The translations under genes and the position numbers were made by a program. The notes below the pieces were generated by a model. The model saw nothing but the letters and a program-made list of their open reading frames with translations, did no database searches and had not been told where the DNA came from. Positions 1 to 6,625 of a DNA stretch of 14,710 nucleotides are shown piece after piece (positions within the stretch are counted from its first letter, which is position 1; each line of letters opens with the position of its first letter). The stretch spans positions 1 to 14,710 of the forward strand of contig DAOVJK010000039.1 of the NCBI GenBank assembly GCA_030673265.1, written 5' to 3'. This stretch comes from Pseudomonadota bacterium (GTDB lineage Bacteria > Desulfobacterota > Desulfobulbia > Desulfobulbales > JAGXFP01).

Positions 1-461
1 ATCCGCAGGGCCGTGTCGAGGTTTTCCCGCAGGGGTTCCAGTTCCCTGCCGAACAAGGTGTAGAACCAGTTGCCGCCATGATTGGCGCGGTCTATGCCCA
101 TTATACTGTTGAATTTATTGTCGAGCTTGTAGCGGATACGCGCCTGAAGCTCAAGCTCCGTTTTTTGATCGGGAATGATCTCGCTGGTAAATTTTATGGT
201 GGAGAACAGGATGAGGCAAAATAGCCCGGACAGGCAGACGACTGCCCAGAAGCGGGAAAACCCCCGGCTTTTCAGATAACCGATCAGAGGCAGGCAGATG
301 TAGGCCATTATCATGCCGATAACGGTTGGCAGGATGAGCTCTCGAAGGGCCCACATCAGGTAAATGATTAGAAATGCGGCAATGATCGCTGTGATCGTGT
401 AGATGATTCTAGCTCGTCGCTGCTTGGTTAAGCTTTCGTCACTTGTTGAGTAATTGTTCAT
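1..461 (-). CDS. AI-2E family permease (PerM/UPF0118-like), N-terminal part
   Basis: The start codon is at 461 and the frame stays open to the left edge, so only about the first 153 residues are present. After a short polar N-terminus (MNNYSTSDESLTKQRRAR) come three hydrophobic segments, at about residues 19-40, 43-65 and 71-90. The WALRELILPTVIGMIMAYI stretch followed by LPLIGYLKSRGFSR is typical of the first helices of AI-2E family (PF01594) inner-membrane transporters. The region after the third helix is soluble and charged, as in the family. The start overlaps the 3' end of the upstream cyclic-nucleotide-binding gene by 23 bases in another frame, which suggests translational coupling. The substrate cannot be told from the sequence: members have been linked to AI-2 export, Na+/H+ exchange and other roles. 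Confidence 0.8.
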   Translation of the reverse strand, partial: MNNYSTSDESLTKQRRARIIYTITAIIAAFLIIYLMWALRELILPTVIGMIMAYICLPLIGYLKSRGFSRFWAVVCLSGLFCLILFSTIKFTSEIIPDQKTELELQARIRYKLDNKFNSIMGIDRANHGGNWFYTLFGRELEPLRENLDTALR

Positions 462-951
462 TGGTGTCCTTCAGTCTGTTGCCGATAATCATAGACAGAG
501 ACCGGTATACTTTGAGGCCTATTTGCGGGAAAGCAGTCAGGAGCCGCTCCAGGTCGGTTCTGAAGAAAGCGAAGGTCTCAGTGGTCTTGGCGGCGACCGC
601 CGAGGCGGAGCGCGGGGAGTCATCCAACAATGCCAGTTCCCCAAAGAAGCAGTGGTCGTCAAGGGTGGTCAGGACATTAGCCTGATTGTTGTCATCCTGG
701 TCGACAATATTTACTGAGCCTGATCTTACTATGAACATAGCGGCGCCGGGTTGGCCCTTGCGGAAGATAAATTCCTCTTCCAGATAGGTCCTCTGGTGGG
801 CGATGCTGTTAATGGTTTTCAGTTCTCGTTTGGAAAGTGAGCTGAACAGCGGAACCGTACTCAGAAAACTAAGGGTGTCATGCTTCTGGCGGTTGCGAGC
901 ATTTTTCCCGAAAAGCGAAGACCACATTGTTGTGGCGGTATTTTTGATCAT
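439..951 (-). CDS. Single-domain cyclic-nucleotide-binding (CNB) protein
   Basis: A 170-residue cytoplasmic protein made almost wholly of one CNB (cNMP-binding) domain, about residues 28-150. The phosphate-binding cassette is clear: FFGELALLDDSPRSASAVA at about 102-120, with Glu105 and Arg114 at the positions that contact cyclic nucleotide in CRP and PKA-R. There is no helix-turn-helix after it, so it is not a CRP-type transcription factor; it more likely controls a partner protein. The start at 951 is chosen because AAGGAAG lies about seven bases upstream; the frame is open further upstream, but that extension would overlap the WYL gene. The gene runs 23 bases into the AI-2E permease gene, so the permease is the obvious candidate partner. 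Which nucleotide it binds is unknown. Confidence 0.85.
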   Translation of the reverse strand: MIKNTATTMWSSLFGKNARNRQKHDTLSFLSTVPLFSSLSKRELKTINSIAHQRTYLEEEFIFRKGQPGAAMFIVRSGSVNIVDQDDNNQANVLTTLDDHCFFGELALLDDSPRSASAVAAKTTETFAFFRTDLERLLTAFPQIGLKVYRSLSMIIGNRLKDTNEQLLNK

Positions 952-1040
952 GGTCTGCTTCCTTGCTTGGCAGTATAGCTTGCCGTGAGTGTTAGGTCCG
1001 GCCGGTTCCTTATAACTTAATTCGCATGTATGATGCCGTA

Positions 1041-2024
1041 TTAGTCGTAAGCTTGCAAGGCCTTCTGTATTTCCCGGTGGATGCTGGATCGTAACTCTTC
1101 CGGGGCTATAACTTCTACGCCACTGCCCCAGGAAAGGATCCAGCGCTTTACCTCGAAGAGATGGTTGGTTGCGAAAGAGAGGACGAGACTGCCGTCCTTG
1201 TGCTTTTTGATGGTCTGGTTCTGGTGCCATTCTCTCTCCAGAACGTAAGGGGCGTGTTTTGCCGAGAAGTTTATTTTTACATCATGGTGCTGCTCGCCTC
1301 TGAATATACCGAAATGGGAATCGGTGAAGCTTTCGAAGGTGAAATCATCGGGAATGGTGAAGCTGATATTTTGTTTTGTGGCCTGCGCAATTCTGGAAAC
1401 GGCAAAGACCCTGATTTCTTGACGCAGGTGGCAAAAGCCGATCAGATACCATTCGCCCTGGAAGCTGACGGCATGATATGGATCGACCTCTCGTTCAGAA
1501 CTCTTCTTTGATCCTGTTTTCCGGTAGGTTATCAGGAGCCGGCGAAAATGCTGGAGGGCTTCGGCCACGGTGTCCCAGATCAGCGGATTGATGTCGGTCT
1601 GGAAACCACTGAAAACCGAAATCCGATTATCGATCCAGGCCGGTGAGATTGAAATCCGTTCCGGCAGGGATTCTTCTATCTTGCTGAAAACTGAGACCAG
1701 TTTCCGGTAGATCGGCGTGTTTTTATGTTGTTCCATGGCCTTACGGGCAATGTAGATGGCAAATAAATCACTTTCACTGATATTTATTGCCGGTAGCTGG
1801 TAGTTTTCTTCACTAAAATAGAAGCCGTGGCGCTTGGGGTCATAGCTGATTGGGGCGTCACATTGGTTTTTAAGATAGTCAATGTCCCGCATTATGCTCT
1901 TGTAGCTGACTTCATAGGCTGCGGCAATCGTCTTGCAGTTGGCCAACCTGCCGGAGGTCATCCCTGCCCTGATCATTCGGTCTATAAAAATGAGGCGTTG
2001 GATCTGAGTTTTGTTCTTGACCAT
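1041..2024 (-). CDS. WYL-domain helix-turn-helix transcriptional regulator
   Basis: A 327-residue regulator with the standard three-part layout. Residues 1-70 form a winged helix-turn-helix, with the probable recognition helix at VSYKSIMRDIDYLKNQ (39-54). Residues about 145-220 form the WYL domain, with the name-giving Trp192-Tyr193-Leu194 and the arginines Arg201, Arg205 and Arg211 that line the ligand pocket in this fold. The C-terminal 90 residues fit the WCX extension. WYL proteins sense small ligands, often nucleotides or nucleic acid, and control DNA repair, phage defence or metabolism. No defence genes are visible here. The gene is divergent from the small gene at 2174, with a 25-base palindrome between them, and lies 89 bases upstream of the CNB gene in the same direction. 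No strong Shine-Dalgarno was seen before the start. Confidence 0.9.
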   Translation of the reverse strand: MVKNKTQIQRLIFIDRMIRAGMTSGRLANCKTIAAAYEVSYKSIMRDIDYLKNQCDAPISYDPKRHGFYFSEENYQLPAINISESDLFAIYIARKAMEQHKNTPIYRKLVSVFSKIEESLPERISISPAWIDNRISVFSGFQTDINPLIWDTVAEALQHFRRLLITYRKTGSKKSSEREVDPYHAVSFQGEWYLIGFCHLRQEIRVFAVSRIAQATKQNISFTIPDDFTFESFTDSHFGIFRGEQHHDVKINFSAKHAPYVLEREWHQNQTIKKHKDGSLVLSFATNHLFEVKRWILSWGSGVEVIAPEELRSSIHREIQKALQAYD

Positions 2025-2093
2025 TATCGTTCACAGCATAGTAATTAGATCTGGGTACGACCTGATTATGAATTTTGTCCATAAAATATATGG

Positions 2094-2118
2094 GGGTGGG
2101 ACACCGGTTGTCCTACCC
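2094..2118. promoter_or_regulatory. 25-base imperfect palindrome, candidate operator
   Basis: The arms GGGTGGGACACC and GGTTGTCCTACCC fold back on each other with 10 of 12 base pairs matching around the central G at 2106. It lies between the divergent WYL regulator and the small gene at 2174, where a regulator would bind to control itself and its neighbour. That it is bound by the WYL protein is an inference. Confidence 0.5.
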
Positions 2119-2173
2119 TATGTTCTATAGTGTCTCCATGACAAAGTCAAAAATATGTGATGGAGGCCAGATC

Positions 2174-2383
2174 ATGGAGTCGGTTCGTTATTGGCAGGAT
2201 TTTGGAGAGGTGATGGATAGGATGTTTGTGGATGGGACGGCAATAAGAGGTTCTGTGCTCCCGCGTCATATTGAGAAAAAACAAGCTTGTGAGGTGATTA
2301 TGTACCGGGGGAGGGTGATGACGATGGATGTTTATCTGGCGGTGCCGACCTTTATGAGGCGAGGCATTACGATAGTTGCCTGA
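2174..2383 (+). CDS. Small protein of unknown function (69 aa)
   Basis: A 69-residue cytoplasmic-looking protein beginning MESVRYWQDFGEVMDRMF, with no membrane segment, signal peptide or cysteine cluster. The start at 2174 is preceded by GGAGG with about seven bases of spacing; an in-frame ATG at 2138 lacks a ribosome-binding site. The C-terminal half (YRGRVMTMDVYLAVPTFMRR) could form a small beta structure, but no family was recognised. It is divergent from the WYL regulator with the palindrome at 2094-2118 in its upstream region, so it may be a target of that regulator. The good ribosome-binding site is the main reason to believe it is a gene. Confidence 0.5.
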   Translation: MESVRYWQDFGEVMDRMFVDGTAIRGSVLPRHIEKKQACEVIMYRGRVMTMDVYLAVPTFMRRGITIVA

Positions 2384-2448
2384 CTGGTCAGAAGTTGGGC
2401 TTAGCTTTGCCGCTTGTTTTGGTGGCAGAAAGTTATTATTCTTAGTGC

Positions 2449-2799
2449 ATGTCTGAGTTTAGCAAACAATGGAATTTAGAGATGGCCATGGAGGTTCTGG
2501 GTAGCCAGGATGTGGATGGCGAGTTGTGGGCCGAGGCGGTCAAGTGGCTCTTGCTTTACGGACCGCCGGAAATAAAAGAGATCTTGGGCCAGGCTTCAAG
2601 TTTGGCCTTTAACGAATATTTCCCCCAGGTCCGGGCCAAAGGGTACGGCGAAGACGGCCACCCCTATTACGACTTGCATGATATTGCTGAAGCCCTTGGG
2701 GTAGATGAGGGCGAGGTTGCCGCCAAACTGTCTGAACTTCAGTTCGAGGAGGGGGTTGCGATCGTTGTGGAAGGGGATCGGGTTTACAATGTCCATTAG
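2449..2799 (+). CDS. Unknown protein, possible winged-helix C-terminal half (116 aa)
   Basis: A 116-residue acidic soluble protein. The N-terminal half (about 1-60) looks helical. The C-terminal part from about residue 73 (YYDLHDIAEALGVDEGEVAA, then KLSELQFEEGVAIVVEGDRVYNV) reads like a small winged-helix module: a helix, a DIAEALGVDEGEV turn-helix, and a beta wing with EEGVAIVVEGDRV. No family name can be given. Codon use is even and G/C-rich at third positions, which supports it being coding. There is no strong Shine-Dalgarno before 2449, and an in-frame ATG at 2482 is an alternative start. It lies 65 bases after the 69-residue gene in the same direction, and is convergent with the cysteine-rich gene at 2917. 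Confidence 0.6.
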   Translation: MSEFSKQWNLEMAMEVLGSQDVDGELWAEAVKWLLLYGPPEIKEILGQASSLAFNEYFPQVRAKGYGEDGHPYYDLHDIAEALGVDEGEVAAKLSELQFEEGVAIVVEGDRVYNVH

Positions 2800-2916
2800 T
2801 TCCATTTCGAGGTTCCAGTTAGGCCCTTATTTGCACCCGAATAGTTACTGAAAACTCACAGCTGGTCTGATAATATTTCAACTTGATCATGATTCAAGCC
2901 GACAGCTGATAGTGCA

Positions 2917-3126
2917 TCAGTTTGTTTTATTATTAGCGTACTCGTAAAATAGACAGTTTTTACAAAAAAATATCTTTTCTTCCATCTTAATTGGATCTCC
3001 CCCAAACGTTTTTGTGCAGGGAGTTAAGGTAGGATCAATCTCCCAGCAATTTCTTTCCTCCCCTTCCTTGAATATGACGCATTTTTGTTTCTTACAGCCA
3101 AAAAACTCATAACATTTAATCGACAT
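2917..3126 (-). CDS. Cysteine-rich CW-type small protein, c-di-GMP riboswitch controlled
   Basis: A 69-residue soluble protein with seven cysteines (5, 11, 16, 27, 37, 55, 58) in the pattern CYEFFGCKKQKC, NCWEI, TLTPC and CKNCLFYE. It resembles the small CW cysteine modules (two-CW-like) found alone or attached to sensor proteins in deltaproteobacteria, presumed to bind a metal or Fe-S cluster. The start at 3126 is chosen because it matches the start of the paralogue at 6392-6625 and has a GGAGG-type site just upstream; a start at 3168 would lie inside the terminator. All seven cysteines are conserved between the two copies. The gene sits directly behind a promoter, a class I c-di-GMP aptamer and an intrinsic terminator on the same strand, so expression should follow c-di-GMP. 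The function is unknown. Confidence 0.8.
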   Translation of the reverse strand: MSIKCYEFFGCKKQKCVIFKEGEERNCWEIDPTLTPCTKTFGGDPIKMEEKIFFCKNCLFYEYANNKTN

Positions 3127-3145
3127 TCCCCCTCCCCCATATAAC

Positions 3146-3182
3146 TCAAAAAGCCTGCTCCTTGGCAAAGGCAGCAGGCTTT
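3146..3182 (-). terminator. Intrinsic terminator in the leader of the cysteine-rich gene
   Basis: Read on the minus strand, AAAGCCTGCT pairs with AGCAGGCTTT (10 bp; plus-strand arms 3150-3159 and 3173-3182) around a 13-base loop and runs into a string of five T. It lies between the c-di-GMP aptamer and the start codon at 3126, so it is the likely expression platform of the riboswitch rather than the end of a gene. A seven-base element of its loop and 5' arm (AGGCAGC at plus 3169-3175) is complementary to the 3' end of the aptamer (GCTGCCT at plus 3214-3220), giving a possible antiterminator. Confidence 0.8.
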
Positions 3183-3202
3183 AAAAAGACATAATGAAGA
3201 AA

Positions 3203-3289
3203 AGTTCTCTCCGGCTGCCTGGCGACCCACTTGGGGCCCATAGCTCTGCGTCCCAGGATTTCTCCTAGTTTGCCTTTACAAAGAGTTAA
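3203..3289 (-). ncRNA. Class I cyclic-di-GMP riboswitch (GEMM-I) aptamer
   Basis: On the minus strand the conserved GEMM-I core is readable in order: GGCAAAC (plus 3268-3274), the GNRA-capped P2 hairpin AGGAGAAATCCT (plus 3255-3266), the GGACGCAGAGC core (plus 3243-3253), a variable P3 stem (TATGGGCCCC to GGGTCGCC), and the closing GGCAGCCGG (plus 3211-3219). Outer bases CTCT and AGAG can pair as P1. GEMM-I RNAs bind c-di-GMP and switch transcription or translation of genes for motility, matrix, pili and c-type cytochromes. Here the aptamer is followed by an intrinsic terminator and then the cysteine-rich gene. Possible pairing of its 3' strand with the terminator's 5' arm suggests that ligand binding favours termination, but the sign of control is an inference. 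Confidence 0.9.
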
Positions 3290-3309
3290 CTACTATGTCT
3301 TTAAGGGTA

Positions 3310-3339
3310 CTTATATGGCAGCTGTGAAGCAAGCGTCAA
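3310..3339 (-). promoter_or_regulatory. Sigma-70-type promoter for the riboswitch transcript
   Basis: On the minus strand TTGACG (plus 3334-3339) and TATAAG (plus 3310-3315) are separated by 18 bases, close to the consensus. Transcription would start near 3303, about 14 bases before the aptamer, which is the expected distance for a riboswitch leader. Confidence 0.65.
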
Positions 3340-3684
3340 TGTCACGGTGTAGTAAATTACGGGGAAACCCTACCTGTGCTTTCGTGAGGGCTAACCCAGG
3401 AGAATGGGGGTAAGCAGGGATGATGAGTTTTCAGGGGTAACATCAAGATAATTGTCATCTTATGGAGCGCTTACGATGTCGTGATCAACGTCTGTACTCT
3501 CTATAGGTTTCAATCACTCCGGAATAATTGCGGAACAGGGCCCTAAAGCGGTCGCGGGGGTATCGCCCCTCAAATGATAATCATGCCACGGCCAAGGGGC
3601 TGGGCAACCGTGTAAAGATACTTCTCTCGCCTTACCAAAACAGGAAGTATCTTTATACGGTCGCTTACAGGTGAGACAACTTGC
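3340..3684. other. Intergenic stretch with a 17-bp hairpin
   Basis: No convincing gene was seen between the riboswitch promoter and the end of the hemerythrin gene. The clearest structure is a long inverted repeat near its right end: CCGTGTAAAGATACTTC (3608-3624) and GAAGTATCTTTATACGG (3644-3660), 17 pairs with one G-T, around a 19-base loop. It lies 25 bases beyond the hemerythrin stop codon and has no T-run on either side, so it may be a 3'-end stabilising hairpin rather than a standard terminator. A smaller GGGG/CCCC hairpin is at about 3565-3577. Confidence 0.6.
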
Positions 3685-4644
3685 TTAGCCCATCAACCGT
3701 TTTTCTCCTTCCAGTTTCTGGATCCAGCCGATTTCCTGGGTGACCTCTACAACCCCCATGTATTCGTTTGAATCGCTATAGACTGGGAAATAACGGATCA
3801 GTACCTTCTCATCCCGAAAATTTATCCAGAACTCGGCCTTGTCCAAGGTTCGGTTTTTAAAGCCCTCCACTATTTCCCCGACCATTTTGACGCTTTTCTC
3901 GGGATGGCATTTCCCGACCTTGCGACCAATGACCGAGCGGGTCCGGGGGAAAATTTTCTCTTTGTCGAGCCGGTTAAAGTAGGCCACGGTGTCCTCTGCG
4001 TCGACAAAAGTTACTTCAACGGGCAGGGTTTCCATGATGGCGTCCAATTGTTCGTAAGAGAGGCCTTTGATTAGTTTAGTGCGATTCTCCTGTCCACCCT
4101 CAATCTCACTAACCATCCCAGAGAAATTCTCCCAGGCGTTCGGGCCGTAGGTTTCATGGTTGAGCTTGGTAAACTCGGTCAGCATTCTCTCGCCGTCTCC
4201 TTCCTTCATGACATTTCGGGCCATGGGGTAGAGGATGTCGTTTTCTTTCCAGATATGTTCGGCCCTGATTACCAGATATTCGAGTCCTTCTCTTTTGAAT
4301 TTGTCGATCACCTCACGGCTGGCTGTAGCAAGAGTATCAACCTGGGTAGACATGTGCTGGAGAAGTCTCCGTTCCGCATCGTGCTCCAGCAGCATCACGC
4401 CGAGAGGCCCTCCCTCGATGGGGATCCCCCGTTCCTGCATAAGAGGAAAAAGAAAACCTTCCTCTTTCTGGTTGTGGATCTTGTCACCGAACTCAAGAAG
4501 GAAATCGACGGCACGCTGCATTTGTAGAGAATCGTAATTGCCGCTATCGATTTTATCCAGGTTGGTTTTGAGGACTGCCATCGCTCTCTCGATCATTTCG
4601 TGTTCGGCGATCAGGAAATCATCCCATCTTTCATATCCAGCCAT
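3685..4644 (-). CDS. Hemerythrin domain plus DUF438-type PAS domain protein
   Basis: A 319-residue cytoplasmic protein. Residues 5-145 form a hemerythrin-type four-helix bundle with the di-iron ligand pattern His15, HNQKE (His57, Glu61), LLEHD (His88) and HIWKE (His130, Glu134). Residues about 195-310 form a PAS domain of the DUF438/PAS_10 type, with the typical IGRKVGKCHPEKSV, AEFWINF and IRYFPVYSD motifs and the closing KLEGEKRL helix. The family is thought to sense oxygen, NO or redox state through the di-iron site; the PAS part may bind heme or another small ligand. No output domain follows, so it probably works through another protein. The start is preceded by GGAGG at about six bases. 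It is divergent from the TlpA-like pseudogene, with an FNR-like site between them. Confidence 0.9.
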   Translation of the reverse strand: MAGYERWDDFLIAEHEMIERAMAVLKTNLDKIDSGNYDSLQMQRAVDFLLEFGDKIHNQKEEGFLFPLMQERGIPIEGGPLGVMLLEHDAERRLLQHMSTQVDTLATASREVIDKFKREGLEYLVIRAEHIWKENDILYPMARNVMKEGDGERMLTEFTKLNHETYGPNAWENFSGMVSEIEGGQENRTKLIKGLSYEQLDAIMETLPVEVTFVDAEDTVAYFNRLDKEKIFPRTRSVIGRKVGKCHPEKSVKMVGEIVEGFKNRTLDKAEFWINFRDEKVLIRYFPVYSDSNEYMGVVEVTQEIGWIQKLEGEKRLMG

Positions 4645-4769
4645 TGTGTACCTCCGGTTAATTTGTATTAAGCAATTTTTTTGTAAGTAAAAGTCTGATT
4701 GTATCGCGTAGCAAAGAATGTTCAGTTAATCTTTATAGTCATAATCGCATATAATGGTGAAGTGGTACA

Positions 4770-4783
4770 TTGATTTGAGTCAA
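4770..4783. promoter_or_regulatory. FNR/HcpR-like inverted repeat
   Basis: TTGAT-TTGA-GTCAA is a 14-base inverted repeat close to the TTGAT-N4-ATCAA type of site bound by CRP/FNR-family regulators. It lies in the divergent region between the hemerythrin-PAS gene and the TlpA-like gene, about 125 bases from the former. A redox or nitrosative-stress regulator acting here would suit a hemerythrin gene, but this is an inference from a short motif in AT-rich DNA. Confidence 0.35.
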
Positions 4784-4843
4784 TAATATCAAACAAAATT
4801 TTAAATCATTTTGAAAATTTGATGTTCGGCAGGAGAAACAACC

Positions 4844-5436
4844 ATGGAGAATAAATCGTTATATCGGCTTATTATTGTGCTGCTGGCGTTGGTGCAGGTT
4901 GTAGCTGCCGGTAGTAAGTCTCAGGATGAAGACCAGTCCGAGCAAGTTGAGGCGGCGAAACTTGATCCCACCGCTAAGTTACAGGATACTCTGGCAAGCG
5001 GCCCCTTACTGGTAGTGGTAGGCAAACCTGCCCCAGACTTTGAGTTAAAAGATACCAGCGGCAAGGTCTGGAAGCTATCGGAGCTGAAGGGGCAGGTTCT
5101 TTGTTAATTTCTGGGCAACCTGGTGCTCGCCCTGTCGGCAAGAGATGCCGTCAATGCAGCAATTGTACGAGGTTATGCCTAAGGATAGTTTCAAGATGCT
5201 TGCTATTCTGAGCAACGATGATCCGCCTTGGCGACCGCTTTTGCGCTGAAAGGTGTTTTTGAATTTCCGATTTTGGCTGATCCGGATTCACAGGTGGTGG
5301 AGCCTACGGGATTACCGGGGTTCCTGAGACCTATATCGTCGACAACCATGGGATTTTAACACAAAAGTTTATTGGCCCTCGCAACTGGAATTCGCCAATG
5401 GTGCAACAGATGATGACGAGTTTTATCAAGCAATAA
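4844..5436 (+). pseudogene. TlpA-like thioredoxin-fold protein, frameshifted
   Basis: Read through the frames, this is a complete TlpA/ResA-like periplasmic thiol-disulfide protein. It has an N-terminal signal or anchor (LYRLIIVLLALVQVVAAG), a linker, the start of the thioredoxin fold (GKPAPDFELKDTSGKVWKLS), the active site NFWATWCSPCRQEMPS (Cys codons at 5124 and 5133), FPILADPDSQVVE, the cis-Pro motif YGITGVPETYIVD, and an end at FIKQ with TAA at 5434-5436. The frame changes three times: near 5100 (net +1 or -2), near 5225 (-1) and near 5305 (-1). The first stop comes at 5105, before the active site. The ribosome-binding site (GGCAGGAG) is intact. Either a recently broken gene or clustered sequencing errors; the protein motifs are otherwise undamaged. 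Confidence 0.85.
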
Positions 5437-5463
5437 AGCGGAGATGGTTGTTGGCCGATTTGA

Positions 5464-5679
5464 CTAAGAATTTTCCAGCTCGATAATCCGTCGTTGCAGC
5501 AGAGCCAGACAGAGCTCGCAACGCTCAATGCCCCGGCCGTGTTCCTTCTGCTCGTAGTGTATCTGATCCAACTCCAATGATTCGAGTGCGTTTCGGAGGT
5601 TGCTGAGTTGGACCGTAAGTGAAGCGCTCCGCCAGTTTTCTATAGCTTCGCGGGTTTCTTGTTCATTTTTCAGATGCAT
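5464..5679 (-). CDS. Small helical protein of unknown function (71 aa)
   Basis: A 71-residue soluble protein rich in Glu, Leu and Arg, probably one or two long helices with coiled-coil character (QLSNLRNALESLELDQIHYE, then CELCLALLQRRIIELENS). Two cysteines form a C-x2-C at about residues 54 and 57. No family was recognised. It lies 72 bases downstream of the frameshifted gene at 5752-6047 on the same strand and is convergent with the TlpA-like pseudogene. The ribosome-binding site is weak (CCGGAG about 12 bases upstream), so it may depend on the upstream gene for translation. Unlike both neighbours, it has no frameshift. Confidence 0.5.
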   Translation of the reverse strand: MHLKNEQETREAIENWRSASLTVQLSNLRNALESLELDQIHYEQKEHGRGIERCELCLALLQRRIIELENS

Positions 5680-5751
5680 ATTGGTAATAATCTCCGGGGT
5701 GATTTTTTAGCTGATAGCTATCTCTATGGTAGTATCCAGTTAATTATTGGT

Positions 5752-6047
5752 TTATTTTAGCCGTTTATTTGAAGCCTCAGCCGTTGTCGTTAGAGATCGC
5801 AACAAAGTTTTAGCCTTTTTCTCCCAGTTCGGGAAGTACTCCAGATATTTTTGCATATCGTCGGAAAATATCTGGGAATAATACAGGCTCTCCGGCTGGT
5901 TAGGCGGCTTCAGACTAACTGCCCAGGCGTGCAAGGTGTGGTTGTGGACTCCCAGTTCCAGATAGTCTTTCTCCGTCAGTTCTTGAACCAGGCGCGGCTA
6001 TTAGTCTCAGGGGCATAGTTGGCAAATAAAAAAAGTCTGATGACCAT
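5752..6047 (-). pseudogene. Frameshifted small unknown gene (about 98 aa when restored)
   Basis: Starting at ATG 6047 the reading gives MVIRLFLFANYAPETNSRAWFK, then stops. A shift of one base near 5985 restores a second open stretch beginning ELTEKDYLELGVHNHTLHAW and running to TAA at 5752. The two halves join into a protein of about 98 residues, with no product recognised. It has an aromatic-rich middle (LYYSQIFSDDMQKYLEYFPN) and a basic, Thr/Ala-rich tail. The total length is one base short of a multiple of three, consistent with a single deletion. Together with the TlpA-like gene it makes four frameshifts within 0.9 kb. Confidence 0.5.
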
Positions 6048-6391
6048 CGAACTGCAGTATTTATTGTTAGGATGGTTGCGAATTCGTTTATCATCTCAAA
6101 CGAAGACTTATGATGACACCAAATATTAAATCAGAAAATCAGAAGATTGTGAAGCCATGTCAAAGTGGCTGTAGATTAGTGCTAAGCAGAAGCTTTGAAA
6201 AAGACATTACCCCCTCCTGTCGACTTCTCCTGTTGAAAAAGAGGTGTTCGGAAGCAAAGATTAGATCTTGTCCCTTAGCTGTCAGGATCTTGTAGACGAT
6301 TTTTTCCGTTGTGATCCGGGAGATCAGAAACAATCGTAAGAACTGCCAATTTTTGAATAAAAGTTTTGTGAAACTGGCCGGATATCCAACT
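6048..6391. other. Stretch without a convincing gene
   Basis: No gene of normal length is supported. On the minus strand an open stretch without a start codon runs from about 6305 to TGA at 6160-6162, reading in part KIVYKILTAKGQDLIFASEH; it may be the remnant of a lost gene. Inside it, ATG at 6207 has a strong AGGAGG site and would give only a 15-residue peptide. Short plus-strand frames here look like chance. Confidence 0.4.
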
Positions 6392-6625
6392 CTACTGGTG
6401 CAAGGTGAAGTTGAATTCAGTATGGATAGATTTGTTGACGAGCTCGTAGAACAAACAGTTTTTACAAAAAACTATCTTGTCTTGCATCTTTATAGAATCT
6501 TTAAATATTTTTGTGCAGGGAGTCAGTGTCGGCTCAACATCCCAGCAGTCTCTTTTTTCCCCCTCGTCAAACATGATGCATTCTTGTTTCTTACAGCCAA
6601 ATAAGTCGTAACATTTAGTGCTCAT
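6392..6625 (-). CDS. Cysteine-rich CW-type small protein, second copy
   Basis: A 77-residue paralogue of the protein at 2917-3126, aligned along almost its full length with one single-residue gap. All seven cysteines are kept in CYDLFGCKKQEC, DCWDV, TLTPC and CKNCLFYE. The tail after the last cysteine is longer (VNKSIHTEFNFTLHQ). The start at 6625 is preferred over the adjacent ATG at 6628 because it matches the paralogue and is better placed behind AGGA. Unlike the first copy, no c-di-GMP aptamer or terminator was found upstream. This suggests a duplication in which only one copy has the riboswitch leader. The presumed role is metal or Fe-S binding; the function is unknown. Confidence 0.75.
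   Translation of the reverse strand: MSTKCYDLFGCKKQECIMFDEGEKRDCWDVEPTLTPCTKIFKDSIKMQDKIVFCKNCLFYELVNKSIHTEFNFTLHQ

Noticed and set aside
952..1230. N-terminal extension of the CNB protein
   Set aside because: It would overlap the WYL gene, lacks a start signal and has no CNB-like sequence; ATG 951 has a good ribosome-binding site.
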